In this document: piece by piece, positions 48,047 to 61,665 of the stretch
How the letters are laid out: every line of letters begins with the position of its first letter
Numbering within the stretch: the first letter of the stretch is position 1
Origin: Rotaria socialis
Lineage: Eukaryota > Rotifera > Eurotatoria > Philodinida > Philodinidae
Direction: 5' to 3'
Length of the DNA stretch: 64,000 nucleotides
NCBI GenBank assembly: GCA_905331475.1
Contig: CAJNYU010001570.1
Location: forward strand, 124,001-188,000
Program-made: the position numbers and the translations under genes
The notes under the pieces: generated by a model
What the model saw: the letters and a program-made list of their open reading frames with translations, nothing else
Database searches by the model: none
What the model was told of the DNA's origin: nothing

Positions 48047-48064
48047 CTGTATTTTTTATTTCAG
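48047..48064 (+). promoter_or_regulatory. candidate trans-splice acceptor for COPS4
   Basis: A pyrimidine-rich TTTTTTATTTCAG ends at 48064, 6 nt before the COPS4 ATG. With only 71 nt between the two coding regions there is no room for a promoter plus cis exon. Confidence 0.7.
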
Positions 48065-48070
48065 ATATTT

Positions 48071-51000
48071 ATGGCTAATATCGTCGAACAACTTCAAGTA
48101 GCAGTCAACAAAGGTCTTTCGCCTAAAGATCTTATTGACAGGTGAGCCACTTCATTATTTACGTCGATTTTGATCAGCCCACTCTCATACTTGAATAAAA
48201 AATGAGAATAATATTATAAATAAACTTTTCAAAATCTGATGTCAAAATCAAATCAAAGAAATAATGCTCTGCAATCACTCTTTACGAATTTACTTTAAAA
48301 TTTTTACTAGAAAAAAAAGTCATGTAATATTGTATCATGTTTTTTATTATATCGATCTGATAATTATCATTATTCTATCGTATATATTTGTTGTTTAGAT
48401 TCAAATCAATTCTCGATGAAATAATCAAAGATCCTAAACAACCACAAACAATAGATAATTTTAAAAAAATTCTTGATGCTGGTCGGTGTTTTATTATTCT
48501 CCCGAATGGTTGACTCATATTCTACTTTGTATTTAGTCGTCGACGATAAAATTATTCTTGTTGCATCACGTCAATTATTAACAGATTTATGTACATCATA
48601 TTTAAATCGTTTGACATCTGAACAAGCAAAAGAAGTAGCATTGTATGCACTTGAACGTATCGCTGCACGAGCTATATCATTTGAAGATCAAGGTGGACTT
48701 TATAGAAATTTTCTAGCTGATATTTATGAACATGAAGAAAATTGGCGTGAAGCAGCCAAAGTTCTTTGTGGAGCATCACTGGAATCGGCTCAAAAGTACT
48801 ACAAATTTCGTTTTTTGAATATTGGACGATATTCTTTTTAATTTTATATTTAGACCTTTATCGCCTGATTATAAATTAAAAACTTACTTACGTATTGCAA
48901 GACTTTATCTTGAAGACGATGATCCAGTTCAAGCTGAAGTTTTTATCAATCGTGCATCTCTCTTACAAAATGACACACGTGATGAACAATTGCAAATTCT
49001 CTATAGAGTATGCAAATCACTATATTTTATTTCTTTTTCTGTTTATGAGACGTATTCAAGAGAAAAATAAGTTTTTTCAGCTTGATTTCTGCAAATTAGT
49101 TTTTCATAAAATTGGATGAAAACGTTTTGAATTTATTATTGATCAATTTAAAGTGAGTCCCATGAAGATTTGTCATTGAAATTAGTTCACTTTCACTAAG
49201 AACTCGCGAATCCTATGTTCTCCATTGTAAGTACTTTGTTGGAACTGCCACATTGTCAGGAAAAAAAAAGATTAATACATCAGTGCGCAGATTTTGAATC
49301 ATCAATAAAACTAGAATTCTGCAATTTTAAGTTCGTGTTACGTGAGATCTTTACAATAAGAAGGAGTGATTTCGGATCAGGACTAGAATCACTGATTCTA
49401 TATCATCAAAATACACAGAAGACTAACGATTCTGATGGGATTCTAAAGAAATGAAAGATTAACTGTCAATTCAAAAATAGCTGCTTCTGCAATAGTAACC
49501 ATATATCAATTTCGTTCGTAAAAAAAATACTAATTTTACTAAAATAAAAATAACACTTAATCATAAATCAATCTATGTACATTCGTTTAGTGGGGTGAAA
49601 ACTAATTTCAATGGATTAGTTCCATGAATAATTTCTCTCCGACTCATGAATAGTCCTAAAGAATGAATCATTTGAATATTTTGAAATTTTTAGTACAACT
49701 AGATCTTGATAAGTAGAGTCAACGTTTTTGGATGCTGTCTTATATGCGATATTGAAAGTAAATTAGCAAAAAACAAAGATTTTAGTTTTCTTCTTCGTTG
49801 TTTTACTATACTATGTTCGCTCGAGTTGATGGTGACAGTTTTACACGTATCAATAAATTTTTTCACGTGGATCCATGTTTATATCTTTCATTGTTTTTCG
49901 TTCGTAAAACAGGCCAAATTATCAAACGAACTCTGATAAAAATGTGTATTGTGTTTTTGAATAGGGCTTTTGTTTTTACAGAGCAATTAAAAATTGTTCG
50001 ATCAATCATTTTTGACACAAAATAAAAAGTATCGATTCCCACCATTGAATTGTATAGCTATATGAAAAAGAATTTCAACTTGTGTAGATTCATAATGCCG
50101 AAGAAACAGAGGCGTTTCTGCCATTGTTTGTATCAATAAATTTTATTTGAGAGAAATGTTAAGTAACGTCAACTTTTCGAATCTCAAGATTTCTTCCGTA
50201 GTAGAAAAAGATAATTACCAACTTTGCTATGGACATATTATAATAAAAATAAAAGCTAAAATTTTGAGACTTGAAACGAAGACACGGTGATTTATTCTTA
50301 ACAGATATGTAACTAGTTGTAAAAGAATGATTTCTGAATTAATTCGTTTGATTTTTATTTCTTTGAAATAAGCTTAATTATAGGAAATTCAGTACAATTA
50401 AAATAAGAGCTCTTTAATTACAGAAGTCAATTATAGTCTATTGAAGTTCTGATTGATACATAATAATAATCAAAAACACTGTTGTTTTCACGTATACATT
50501 TTCTTTTCATTTAGGCATGTTATGCTCGTATTCTGGATTATAAACGAAAATTTGTTGAAGCAGCACAACGTTACAATGAATTATCACTTAAGTCGATTGT
50601 TAGTAGTGAAGAACGCATGAGAGCTTTAAATAATGCATTAATCTGTGCCATATTGGCACCTGCTGGTCCACATCGATCGAGAATGTTAGGTACATTGTTT
50701 AAAGACGAAAGATCTCAACAATCACAGGCATATTCCATGTTAAATAAAATGTATTGATAGCATATTTTTTCTTAACTTTGATTATATATAACACTTTTGA
50801 GAATATTTTAGGTATTTAGAAAGAATTATAAGCCCACATGATGCAAAGCAATTTGAAAGTCTTCTAGCTGCACATCAGAAAGCGACAACAGCTGATGGTA
50901 AAATTACATTTTTTTTAAACCTATTGAATGACATACCGATTAAAATCTTCGCTTGTACCCTAGGTTATACGATCCTTCAACGAGCAGTTATCGAACATAA

Positions 51001-51499
51001 TCTTGTTGCTGTAAGCAAGATATACACAAATATAACATTTGCTCAATTAGGCGGTCTGCTAGGCATTCTAAGCGAAAAAGTAGTTGATTTACATCGGAAT
51101 TTTCAATTAAAGCGATATTTTCTTTTTCTATTTTATTCTAGTCAGAAAAAATTGCGTCGCAAATGATTTCAGAAGGTCGTCTGAGTGGTTTTGTTGATCA
51201 AATTGAATCGGTTCTTCATTTTCAAGGTTAAAAAAATGATAATTAAAATGAAAAATAAAATATTTGCTCTGTTTTTTTTTCTAGCTAGTGAACAACTTGC
51301 TCAATGGGATCGTCGTATTGAATCATTTTGTGTACAAGTTAATCAAGTGCTTGATAAAATTCAAGCTGTTCATCCAGATTGGTGCCAAAAAACGATGGCA
51401 TTAGTCGAAGAAAACATCAGTGCATCAACAAACGACGATGATGATATTGGTGTAGCTGAGATAAATACAACAACTGCTAAACCAATGGACGTTTCTTAA
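48071..51499 (+). CDS. COPS4: COP9 signalosome subunit 4, 9 exons, 434 aa
   Basis: CSN4 is a PCI-domain subunit of the COP9 signalosome, which removes NEDD8 from cullins. Exons: 48071-48141, 48399-48481, 48537-48795, 48854-49007, 50515-50750, 50812-50897, 50964-51079, 51142-51226, 51285-51499. Seen: family blocks [39 protein letters not shown] (split here for length: [12 protein letters not shown]), [47 protein letters not shown] and [12 protein letters not shown], which mark the TPR-like helices and the PCI winged helix. The C-terminal tail of about 35 residues is acidic and longer than in vertebrates. Intron 4 is 1.5 kb; most others are 52-70 nt. The donor after 48481 (GTCGGT) is unusual. 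Confidence 0.95.
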
Positions 51500-52097
51500 C
51501 TATAATATTAATTGACTACTGTTGACTAATCCTTTTTCTCCAATGTTCTGTTCTTTTTTTTTTCTTTTTTTTTTATACATAAATCCAGAGATGATGAAGG
51601 ATAAAAAGGCAATTTGATACACATACATGAATACTTACACATATTCATTTCTTTATCGTGATATTTTAAGAAAGAATGCAGAATCTGAGAACAATATTTC
51701 GATTGAAAATCCATCGTACTCAAGTTATTATTTCTTGCTGTTACGATTCTAGTATTGATGGCAAAAGAATGACTTATTAACATCAGCTGCCTATTTATGA
51801 ATATCGATGAGAGTATAACTTGTTTTATGTTCTTTTTTTTTCTTTCTTCCGTTCTTCGTCCATTTTCATTCTATGTGTGAGTTCTGTTATTTTTTTCGAC
51901 TGCCTTCTCTCTTTTTTCTTATAGGTGGTGTGGTGAGTCAGTTTCATAATATAGAGAGAACGAGAACTATGTTTTTCTATTTGTTGTCGTTTGAAGACAA
52001 AGAACAACGACTAGATTGAACTTTTGTCCGATTTGACTTTTTCTATTGCTCGACTGTTTTTGTGTATGTGAAGACAAAGAACTAATCCGTACATAGC
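51500..52097. other. gap between COPS4 and the phosphatase gene
   Basis: 598 nt with the COPS4 3' UTR, pyrimidine-rich runs, and presumably the promoter of the next gene. No exon with a signal peptide, ectodomain or membrane helix was found here. Confidence 0.55.
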
Positions 52098-55000
52098 ATG
52101 GAGGAAAAAAATGGAGATAACGGAAAAAGAAGAGAAAGCGAACGACTAGCAACACAACAAAACAAAATCTATACTCGTCGACCATTGTCAAATCGTACGA
52201 GTGATAATTATCAAGTGAGTCGTACTATACATGTATATCGTTCTATTTTATATCTAAACATACGTTTTGTATAAATAAAGATCAATAATAATCATAATCG
52301 ACGTAGTGTAACAGTGTCAATAATTGATGATAACAGTCAATATCAACCAGTCAGTCGTCGATCTGAACGTATTCAATCACCGATGAATTCCTTACCATTG
52401 TCTCAATACAATTCCAATCCTTCTCTGATTGAGCAACAAGAACAAACTCATCTTCATCATTCGCAACAACAACAATCACTGCCGCAGAAAACATCAAATG
52501 ATGAAGAGACATATTCATTTAGACATGTAACAAAAAAATTACAACATGCAAAATCACATGGTGAACTTTATCAACCAATAGCTCCATTACCAATGCCACC
52601 GATCACAAAAATAAGTAACGATGAAAACGAAATAAAATATCCACAAAAGCATTCATCGGAATCACCACAGTCATCAATATCACCGAGAATTCGAGCAGCA
52701 ACAACAACAGCTGTACCAATATTATCGCGTCCAACAGTAAATTTAGGCGATGAAACAATCAACTCATCTTCATCAAATAAAATTCCTTTGTGGAAACGAT
52801 TTAAAAAAATGATTGTACCCAGTAAACGTAGTAAAGAGAATTCATCAAGCAAAGTTCCTACTTTACAATTTAATGAATTATCAACAAATGAAATAAGTAG
52901 GATATTTTTATGAAGACTATTTCGATGTTTTTTGCCTATGAATTTGAATCTAGAGGATTCTACGTCACAGGCTTGCTTTAACATTAAAAAGATAAGAATT
53001 TATGAGATACAACATTATTTTTATCTAAGATATTAATACTTTTTTATTTGTTGCATTGTTTGGAGTAAAACCTATAGAGTTATTTCATAAGACCTTTAAT
53101 TCTTCTTTTTTTCCTGCAAATATGGAAGCAGTTATGAATGTCGTTTCGACATTCATTAATAACGAATCCAATAGTTTCATTAGTTACAATTATAAATGTT
53201 AGAATAAATGATAAGATAAGATTGAAAATGACATCATTGATAAGGTATTCAGTAAAAAATTATTCTAGAATTAATATATTTTAAATGATTTTCAGACGTT
53301 TTTATCCTGGCTCAGTTTATTCTATTTCTGTTTAATTTAATAGATAGAACAGTTCCTGATGGTGTTGTTAATACTAGCAATAATCTTTTACAGAATCCCA
53401 TAAAATTAAATGATTTACGAACTTGGCTTATTCCAAAAACATTTCCTGAACAAAGAATTCGCGATGAATATGAGGTAAGTTAATAAAAAAAAATAGAATT
53501 TTGAGTAGAAATTTATTATTTTTTCGTTCGCTAGAAATTATCCACAGAACCTCTCCATCCTAGAACATTCGCATTGCGACCAGAAAACAAATCGAAAAAT
53601 AGATTCAATGCTATTGAACCATGTTTGTATAAAAATTGTATGATTCTTGATTAATTAATAAATATAGATTCTATCTAGACGATCATTCTCGAGTTGTACT
53701 TAAATCTTTACCAAATGATCCAACAACTGATTACATCAATGCATCATACATAGATGGTGATAGAATGAACAAATTATATATAGCTGCTCAAGGTTTGTAG
53801 ATTATTTATCACATTATGTTTAGTCTGAAAGTAGACTGCGTTTTCTTCTAATACGAGAACAGACCACTAGATTCAACTATACCCATTTAGATACATTTTC
53901 AAAAAAGTAGATAGTATTTATGAATCTCTTTCTGTCGTCATTGATGTTGAACAAGTTTTTTGTTGAAAAAAGGTTTTTAGAATGGGAAATAATAATTTTG
54001 AAAAATTAACGAATATCTATAGATTAGTAGTTTATGTCAGCTTACTGCTTTTTTTTGCTATTTACTTTGCAAGCAAGTCGTCAATGTAAAATCTTGATAG
54101 TTCAGATATAGTCTAATATTATAGTAAATTATTTCAAGACGATGAACAATTCATACAGTACTAAGAAATTGATGTAAATATAAAAGAATTTTTATAGCAC
54201 CAACTGACACAACTTTATATGACTTTATTCGCATGATTTGGCAATTACGTATTCAATCAATTGTTATGGTCACTCGTCTATTTGAAGATGGAAAAGTAAG
54301 AAATAAAATGATTTGTTTTTAATGAAACGATGTGAGTTTATTTTTAAAATTTGTAGCATAAATGTATTCAATATTGGCCAGATGAAGGTGAAAAACGAAT
54401 TAACGATTTTAAAATTCGTATTGATAGTGAAGAAAAATATGCTGATTATACAATACGTAAATTGATTATATACAACCAATTAGAGGTATGTAATCTTTAT
54501 CATTGAATATAAATCAATCTGAATTGTCATTGTTTAAATATTTTTCATTTAATTAAACGAGTAGCTTAACCTTTGTCGAAGATTAACATGTTTTCTATTT
54601 CGTTAGTCTGTTCAGAGTATTTTTTCAAATACGATTAGAAGATTGAATCAATCATTTTTGGAATGATTTAAAATTTTCTATTGATTTTAGCCATCAGACA
54701 TGTTAATAGTTAAGCAGTATCACTTTTTATCATGGCCAGGTATATTCATTAATATTTTATTGTTCAATTTAATATTCTAATATCAAATTTAGATCATGGC
54801 TGTTTGTCCTTGTCTACACCATTGTTAGATTTCCGTCAGCGTTTTCGTACTGATTATAAACCGTGGAATCCAATTCTTGTTCATTGCAGGTTTAATTCTA
54901 TTCATGCTTTGTTCCCTTTTTGTTTAAAAGAAAGTAAAATAAAATTTTTAGCGCCGGTGTTGGTCGTTCAGGTACATTTATTGCTTTGGATGCTTTATTA

Positions 55001-58000
55001 GAAAAAGCTAAACATCAAGATACTATTGATATACTTGAATTCACACATCGAATGAGGTAAAACTAGAGGACTTCTATATAATCAAATAAATGAAACTTTC
55101 ATTCTATTTATTGTTTAAATCAGACAAAATCGAGTCTATATGATACAAACAGTAGATCAATATGTATTTCTTTATCGAACATTAATCGAAGGAATTTTAA
55201 CTATGGATATAAGTTTATCATTACAAGAATATCTGACAACAAGAAAATTATATATGGATATTAAGAGTCAATATAAAGTAGGAAGAAATAGAGAAAGAAA
55301 AACAACAAGAGTTTTCCTTATATTTGCTTCCAATAGCTTTTGGAACAATTGCAATCAACCGTCGAATTTTCATATCAAGGCGCAGTTGAACCAGCGAATT
55401 TAAATAAAAATCGAGTTGAAACAATTCTTGCTCGTAAGTTCAACTTTTTTTTGTTTATTTCAATGAAATAATCCAAAAATCTTTTTATTTTCAGCTGATA
55501 ATAGTCGACCGTATCTAATGACACAAGTGGATAAGACAACTGATTACATAAATGCTGTATTTGTTAATGTAAGAATTTGCTACGTTTAATTTTTTTTTGA
55601 AAATCTTAGTGAAAGAATAGATCTAATTAGTTGAAAAGAAAAAGAGTTATCATTCGAGTGCCAATACTTCTTCAATTTTAATTAACATTGCATATTAACT
55701 GTTAGAATATTGAATTTATCGGAATAAGTTCAACTAAGAGTTTTCGATCTTGGACATAATCGAAAGTCAAATTTGTTATGTCGATTTGTTGCCACATTAG
55801 AAAACAAGTACTTTATTTGTTAAATAGTTTTAGCTGAAAAATATGACATTCGAATCTTTACTACACGAATATAAAATTTCAGTTTAAATTCAAAATATAG
55901 AAGTGATATTAGAACTAAAAAATTTAGTATTTTGATTGCATTTATTTGACGATAAATAAAAGTAAATATTGTTATGTTGTATGAAATAAATTTCATGTTG
56001 AAAAACATCTCATAAAAATAAATAGCTGCTATTTCTATTACACCCAAGAATATTTTTACTAAAATGGTACACAAAAAACAAATTTATCATATCCGATTCG
56101 TAAGATCTTGTTACTGAAGAGTAATTTTTATGTAAATATGAAGTCCTTCTAATAAAAGGGAATACGCATCGGTTATTTTCAATCCATCATTTACTTCTGT
56201 ATATTTTGCAAGGCTTCATATTTGTCAAATAGAATACTTACAACACCAGTAAAGGGTTGTAACTGTATTGGTTTAGTACGTTTTATGTCTATTTTATAAA
56301 AAGAAACATTCTGTTTCAATATGTTCTCTTTTTCGTTCGTTCTTTTCTCTTGGTTACCTATTTTGATTTTAGTTGGGTGTGGTAATATGAAATTACTAAA
56401 ATATACATTACATTTCGATTCTACATATCAATATTTATTTCGTATTTTGATGATCAAATGTTCGAAAACACTGCGTAGTTTTTGTAATTTCTCTTGTGAA
56501 AGTAATTACAGTAGTACTATAGAACTATGTTGAATTGCTTCGATAAGATTGAAACATATACAATATCGGATTTTCTAATTTTATATCACCTCATTTTCTT
56601 ATGTGAGAGACTTTATTAAAATAGAGTGATGATAGACATAAAAGTATTCGACTACAATTCAATGAGTTATAGTTTCAGTAGCCTTCGCGTTATACGAAAA
56701 AGGAAGTATTCAATAAAGAAATAGTGAACAGGACAATATTTGTTGATACAATGATTGGTTATAATAACATTATTTTTATTTCGTGAAGTATATTTACTTA
56801 TATTTGAAGTGCTCTATGAACCATAACATAGTAGAAGGATCAATATCCGTACAATGTAATCCTTCTCGAAAAATAAAAAATGGACTTTCGTTTAAAATAC
56901 AAAATTTCAACGTCTGATTTAATAGTCATATCTTTCGAGCACTGATACGTGCATAGGTATAAGTGGCAATTTTACAATCAGCTGTAGTTCGTTTTTTTAG
57001 AGTTATCTTATTCTGAAAAAAGAAATATTTTCGAGAAGTAGGATGAGCATAATTTTTTCTCTCTTATTTATATGAAATCGCTGTTCTATTACAACATTTT
57101 GAATATCATTCTATTATGTACAGTAACATTTGAGCAAAGTTGACTTACAAGTCACTAAAAGAACATTTTTTTCAGTGTACAAATATCGAAAATAAATGTT
57201 TGATACTATACATTACATTTTGATATGGATGACCAAAACAAATAAACATTCTAGAAGTTTATAATCTATCAGTAAAATCATGATTATTATTTGAATAGAT
57301 ATCTGTAAGAAGATTGCTTGATACAAATGTATTTCTTGCTTTAGCTCGATCTAATAGAATTCAGTTGATTCAATTGTATCTTACGTTATTAATAAATCAT
57401 GATAAATACTAGAATTGTTGGGTTTGATGATTACTTCAATATATAACGATTAAGAATATCACAAATTACTACGATAGTCATCATCAAATATGCACAATGA
57501 TCGATTTAAGCCTCTATGTAAATGCTGACTGTATGTAAACTATTCGATTAATGGATTTGCGTTATATTGTCGTGCGAGTTGATAAGGTTATCTTATTACT
57601 TGATTTTAATATATATGAAATACTGTTGGGAATTTACTTCCGACTTGAATTGACCTTAGCCGATTACCTACAAGTAATTTATTAGCATGTTTAAGTATAG
57701 TTACAGGTTGACTACTAACAATGGTGAGTTTTGAGTGCATATGCTCATGAATCATCATTCTTTACATCTTTTATTTATAATCATCGAGATCATGGTTAAT
57801 TTCTCTATTCAATATTAGAAAAGATTCTTTTTGAGAAAAATCATATGAGTTTCTGTGAGTTTTCTTGTAAGAATTAAAACAATACAAAAGTTATATTTTT
57901 TCCTTTAATGAAAATTTCAATAGTTTTAGCCTCGACTTGCACTGAGAATTTTCCTTTTTTTAGCAAGTCTGCTAAAACAATTTTTACTGTTCAGTAAGAA

Positions 58001-59485
58001 CACTGTAAAAAATACCAAGAGCAAATTGATTCGACTGGTTTTCTAATAAAATTCTTAACTTTGTCACGCGAAAGATTGCATTTACAACATCTTTTATGTA
58101 TACAATAAATGAGAACAGTTTTTGTCCTTAGTTTTACAAATTTTATGATACACTTAAATTCATTTATAGATTACTGATTGTTGTTTACGTGTGTTTATTA
58201 AAATATTATGATACATGATTATGAAGTCATTTTTTTCCAACATACGAAAACAATCATGAGCAAATAAATTATTTTCTCATACATGCCATTTCTATGTACA
58301 TCACTATGCATTTCAGTCAATCTACTAAGTTTAGTTTTTCAACTTTTTTCTTCCTAAAATCTTATATTCGATAAGAGAGTTTGCAATGGAGATATTCGCT
58401 GATCTTAACTATTCACAGAAAAGAGAAACATAATTCTATCATTCCATATTCATTAACTTGATAAAGGAGAAGAAACGAAGAACAATCGATTTTATTTATT
58501 TTTCAATTATATTAAAGTATCTATTTTATATTTAATTTCTAGTCCTATCGACAAACACCCAACTATATTGTTACACAATATCCATTACCTCACACATGCA
58601 TTGATTTCTGGCGTCTCGTCTATGATCATAACGTATCAATTATAATGTTGTTGGAATCTATATCTCGCGATTCAGTAAGAAACATGTGATAACTTCATAG
58701 TCGTCTGCTTAATGAAAATATCATTTTATACTTGTTTAGAAAAATATATATTATTGGCCTACAAATGTTGGACAACTAATATGTTACGGGCCATTCGAAA
58801 TAGTTCTAATGTCACAAAAAGAAGATGAACAATTAATTGAACGAGTTTTCGAATTGAAATTTACAAATAAAAGCGCATTCGTACGTATTGTTATGTACAA
58901 TTTTTTTTTAATCATATTTATTATTAAAACAACAGACTACGGATCGAACAAGATCAATAAGACAATTTCAAATAAAAGATTATTCACATTTACTACTTGT
59001 TGTAAAACGTTTTTTAAAAGAAATGCGCACATTTACTGGACAAAATGTTATTCTTCAATGTTTGTAAGTTCGACTCATTTTTAGTTATTAATTTGTTTTC
59101 AACAGTTGATTAATTACATTAAGAAATGGTGCAACATGGTCCGGTTATTTTGCTGCTCTATGCAATGCAATTGATAAAATGCAAACGGAACAAATTATTG
59201 ACCCATTTAAAATTGTCCGTCTTATACGTTCTACTCGACCACAATTTATCGATCAAGTAAATTTTTTTTGGTTCTTTTTTTACCAATTAAAAATAATCAT
59301 TTTGCTCGTTTACTATTCAGGATCAATACGAAAATCTATATTCATCAATGCGCGATTATGCACAACAATACTTAAGTACAACACCAACAGCTTTAGCGCA
59401 ACGCTCCACTGAAAATCCTTTCTACACGGACACGTCTAGAGAATATCAGTCCACTACAACTAATAGAATCGTACAACGATTATAA
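52098..59485 (+). CDS. tandem-domain protein tyrosine phosphatase, no ectodomain seen, 18 exons, 855 aa
   Basis: Exons: 52098-52214, 52281-52896, 53344-53474, 53535-53622, 53679-53792, 54198-54295, 54357-54485, 54691-54739, 54793-54889, 54952-55056, 55124-55277, 55337-55433, 55495-55568, 58543-58674, 58740-58880, 58936-59063, 59124-59256, 59321-59485. The first 240 residues are polar and disordered-looking (Gln/Ser/Pro) with a basic patch (LWKRFKKM). D1 has [20 protein letters not shown] (Asp about 448) and the active-site loop [13 protein letters not shown] (Cys about 479), so it should dephosphorylate phosphotyrosine. D2 has [15 protein letters not shown] and YGPFE, but its loop reads QCLNGATWSG (Cys about 756, Trp where Arg is needed) and no WPD motif is evident, so it is probably inactive. 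D2 resembles receptor-type (R2B) second domains. No membrane helix found; upstream exons cannot be excluded. Intron 13 is 2.97 kb. Confidence 0.9.
55569..58542. other. long intron of the phosphatase gene
   Basis: 2.97 kb separating the exon ending in DYINAVFVN from the exon beginning [14 protein letters not shown]. No supported gene, repeat array or RNA gene seen inside; open frames are short. Confidence 0.6.
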
Positions 59486-61665
59486 CATTTTTTACGCGTA
59501 AAATATGTTTTTTGTCTTTTTCTTCTCTTTTGGGTGTCATAGTCCTTTCTCACTACGTTGCCCATACTCGGTGATATCGTTTTGTGTTTTGAAATCAGAA
59601 TTAAATAAAGAACAAAGTTTCTTAAAAAATAATCTTTCTTGACGAAATCAGTTAAGTCATACGATTATTGTCTTATGAAAACCACTTTTCTTTACTCTCG
59701 TTCCTGTAATAGTATCACGATTTCTGTTTACGATTTTATTATTTGTCTTTTAGACTAATTATTTGTACTATCTAAAAACTTCTGCCAATATTGCACTCAA
59801 CAAACTGTCTAATGATCTAAAATTTAAATTATCATTGAATGTACGTTTTAGTATAATAAATCAATGTTTGCTTAAAAATCTAAAGTTATTGACGTTAAAT
59901 TTTGAGATTTGTTTCTTTCATCAGTAGCATCATATGATAAACGGTGGAAAATACTGGCAAATAAGCATTCTCATGAAAATGAAAAGAGGCTCAAAAGAAG
60001 AAAGTAATAACTATGACAAAGTAGGAGATAAAACTGAGCTAAAGCGTTTTTCTACGATGAAAATAATGACAAAAGGAGGACTTGTGTTAATTGATTTATA
60101 ATTTAATAAATGAATTTGTCTCATCTTTGTTGATGAATATGTATTATTTTTATTTTTTGAATTAATAAGCAAGCAACATAGAAGCCTTTTGTAAGCATGT
60201 TGAAATCTATTTCTTTATTGGAACAAGTAAAATTTGACGATCGCATACATCACTCGAAACGAGCGTATTTTTGGTAAGGCTCATGTTTAACATCGTTCAC
60301 GTTATTAACTCCAGCGAGAAAGGAACAACAACAGAAAAGAAATGAAAAACTCTCGCTTTTCAAGGACATTATTTGTTAATAGTACTTTGAAACTTTTACA
60401 ATGATTGGGTAACTATTCAATATCGAGTATGATTTGACAAGTCTAATGTTAAACAACAAGAAAAACTATATTGTAACATTGACAAAAGAAGTTCTTAATA
60501 AGATTGGATAAAGAATTTTTAATAGTAAACATCATTGTAAATTTAGTTGAATACTGGGTACTTTTGATAGATTATAGTGAACAAATGTATAACAAAATTA
60601 GAAATAAATGAATGAAAAATAATCAACAAATAATGATAGCAAATAAAATTATTTGAATACTCTTAAATTAGTAACAAATATATTCAACATTTCGTTAAAT
60701 ATCATATCAAAAATTTGAGCAGAACTTATATACAAAACATCAATCTTATATTATTGCTAGAATAGCTTATACAATGTTGCTGACGACCAAAAACGAATAA
60801 CAGATCTATACATTCATGTTGTTAACCAATGTGAGCACTCTCATGATGAGAGTCTCATCATTATATATTTGAATCACTTGTACCAAATATAGATTTATGA
60901 GCTTCAATTTTTATTATTATCGTACAATCATATCAAATGAAAAGAAAATGCAAGATTTAATAATTTCCACAAACCTGAAATCTTAAATGAAACTTCTCTA
61001 AATCTAATATAGGCATCATGCAAGTTCTATAACTCAGTCAAAGTTCAATATGAATACCAGAACTTCTGGAACTTTTTTTGTGAAACAATATTTAACATTT
61101 ATCGAAAAAGTTTCTTGAATATCTGAGGAACACTTAGTGTGATATTCAGTAGTTATTCGACAAATAGTTTGTTTTCTATTTATTTATTTTTGAATTATAT
61201 TCTGCTTCATATGATTTACGATTTATTTTATTCGAAATGATTGATTATTTAACTAAAATCTGCAAGATAGACTCGAATAATGGTCTTCATTCAATGCATG
61301 TCGCAATCTCAACCACTTCTCTGTCACATGTTGTTGATTTTCACAACATATTTTCTATCGATTGCAGTCTGATTTTGAAAATTCTTGAAATTTTGGTCCT
61401 GGACATATCTCTGTTGTAAATGTTCTTTGCCGATTTTTATGATAGAAAATTTCTTTAGATATTTTTTTCAATAGATGCAAATCATTCGATGATCTTCTTT
61501 ATTATTGAATGAGATTTTCAGATACGTGCATCAGTCATCGTATTTGGTACAGTTGAATTGTAACATTTTTGTTACAATATCGATTTAGATTGAAAGTACT
61601 CGATAGTAGTGAGATTTTTTTGTTGTCAAACATGGAAATAAGTAGAAGGAAATCATGAGATGCCT
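59486..61665. other. gene-free region after the phosphatase gene
   Basis: The first about 150 nt hold the 3' UTR with an AATAAA near 59605. The rest is AT-rich with only short open frames; a small inverted repeat (ATTGTAAC/GTTACAAT) lies near 61556-61577. Confidence 0.55.

Noticed and set aside
49215-49454. 79-codon open frame inside the long COPS4 intron
   Set aside because: COPS4 conserved sequence joins 49007 to 50515 directly; the frame has no protein-like features.
59101-59123. CAACAG at 59101-59105 as the acceptor before the D2 signature exon
   Set aside because: Using it would put a stop codon in frame; AAG at 59121-59123 restores the conserved NGATWSG frame and gives a 60-nt intron.
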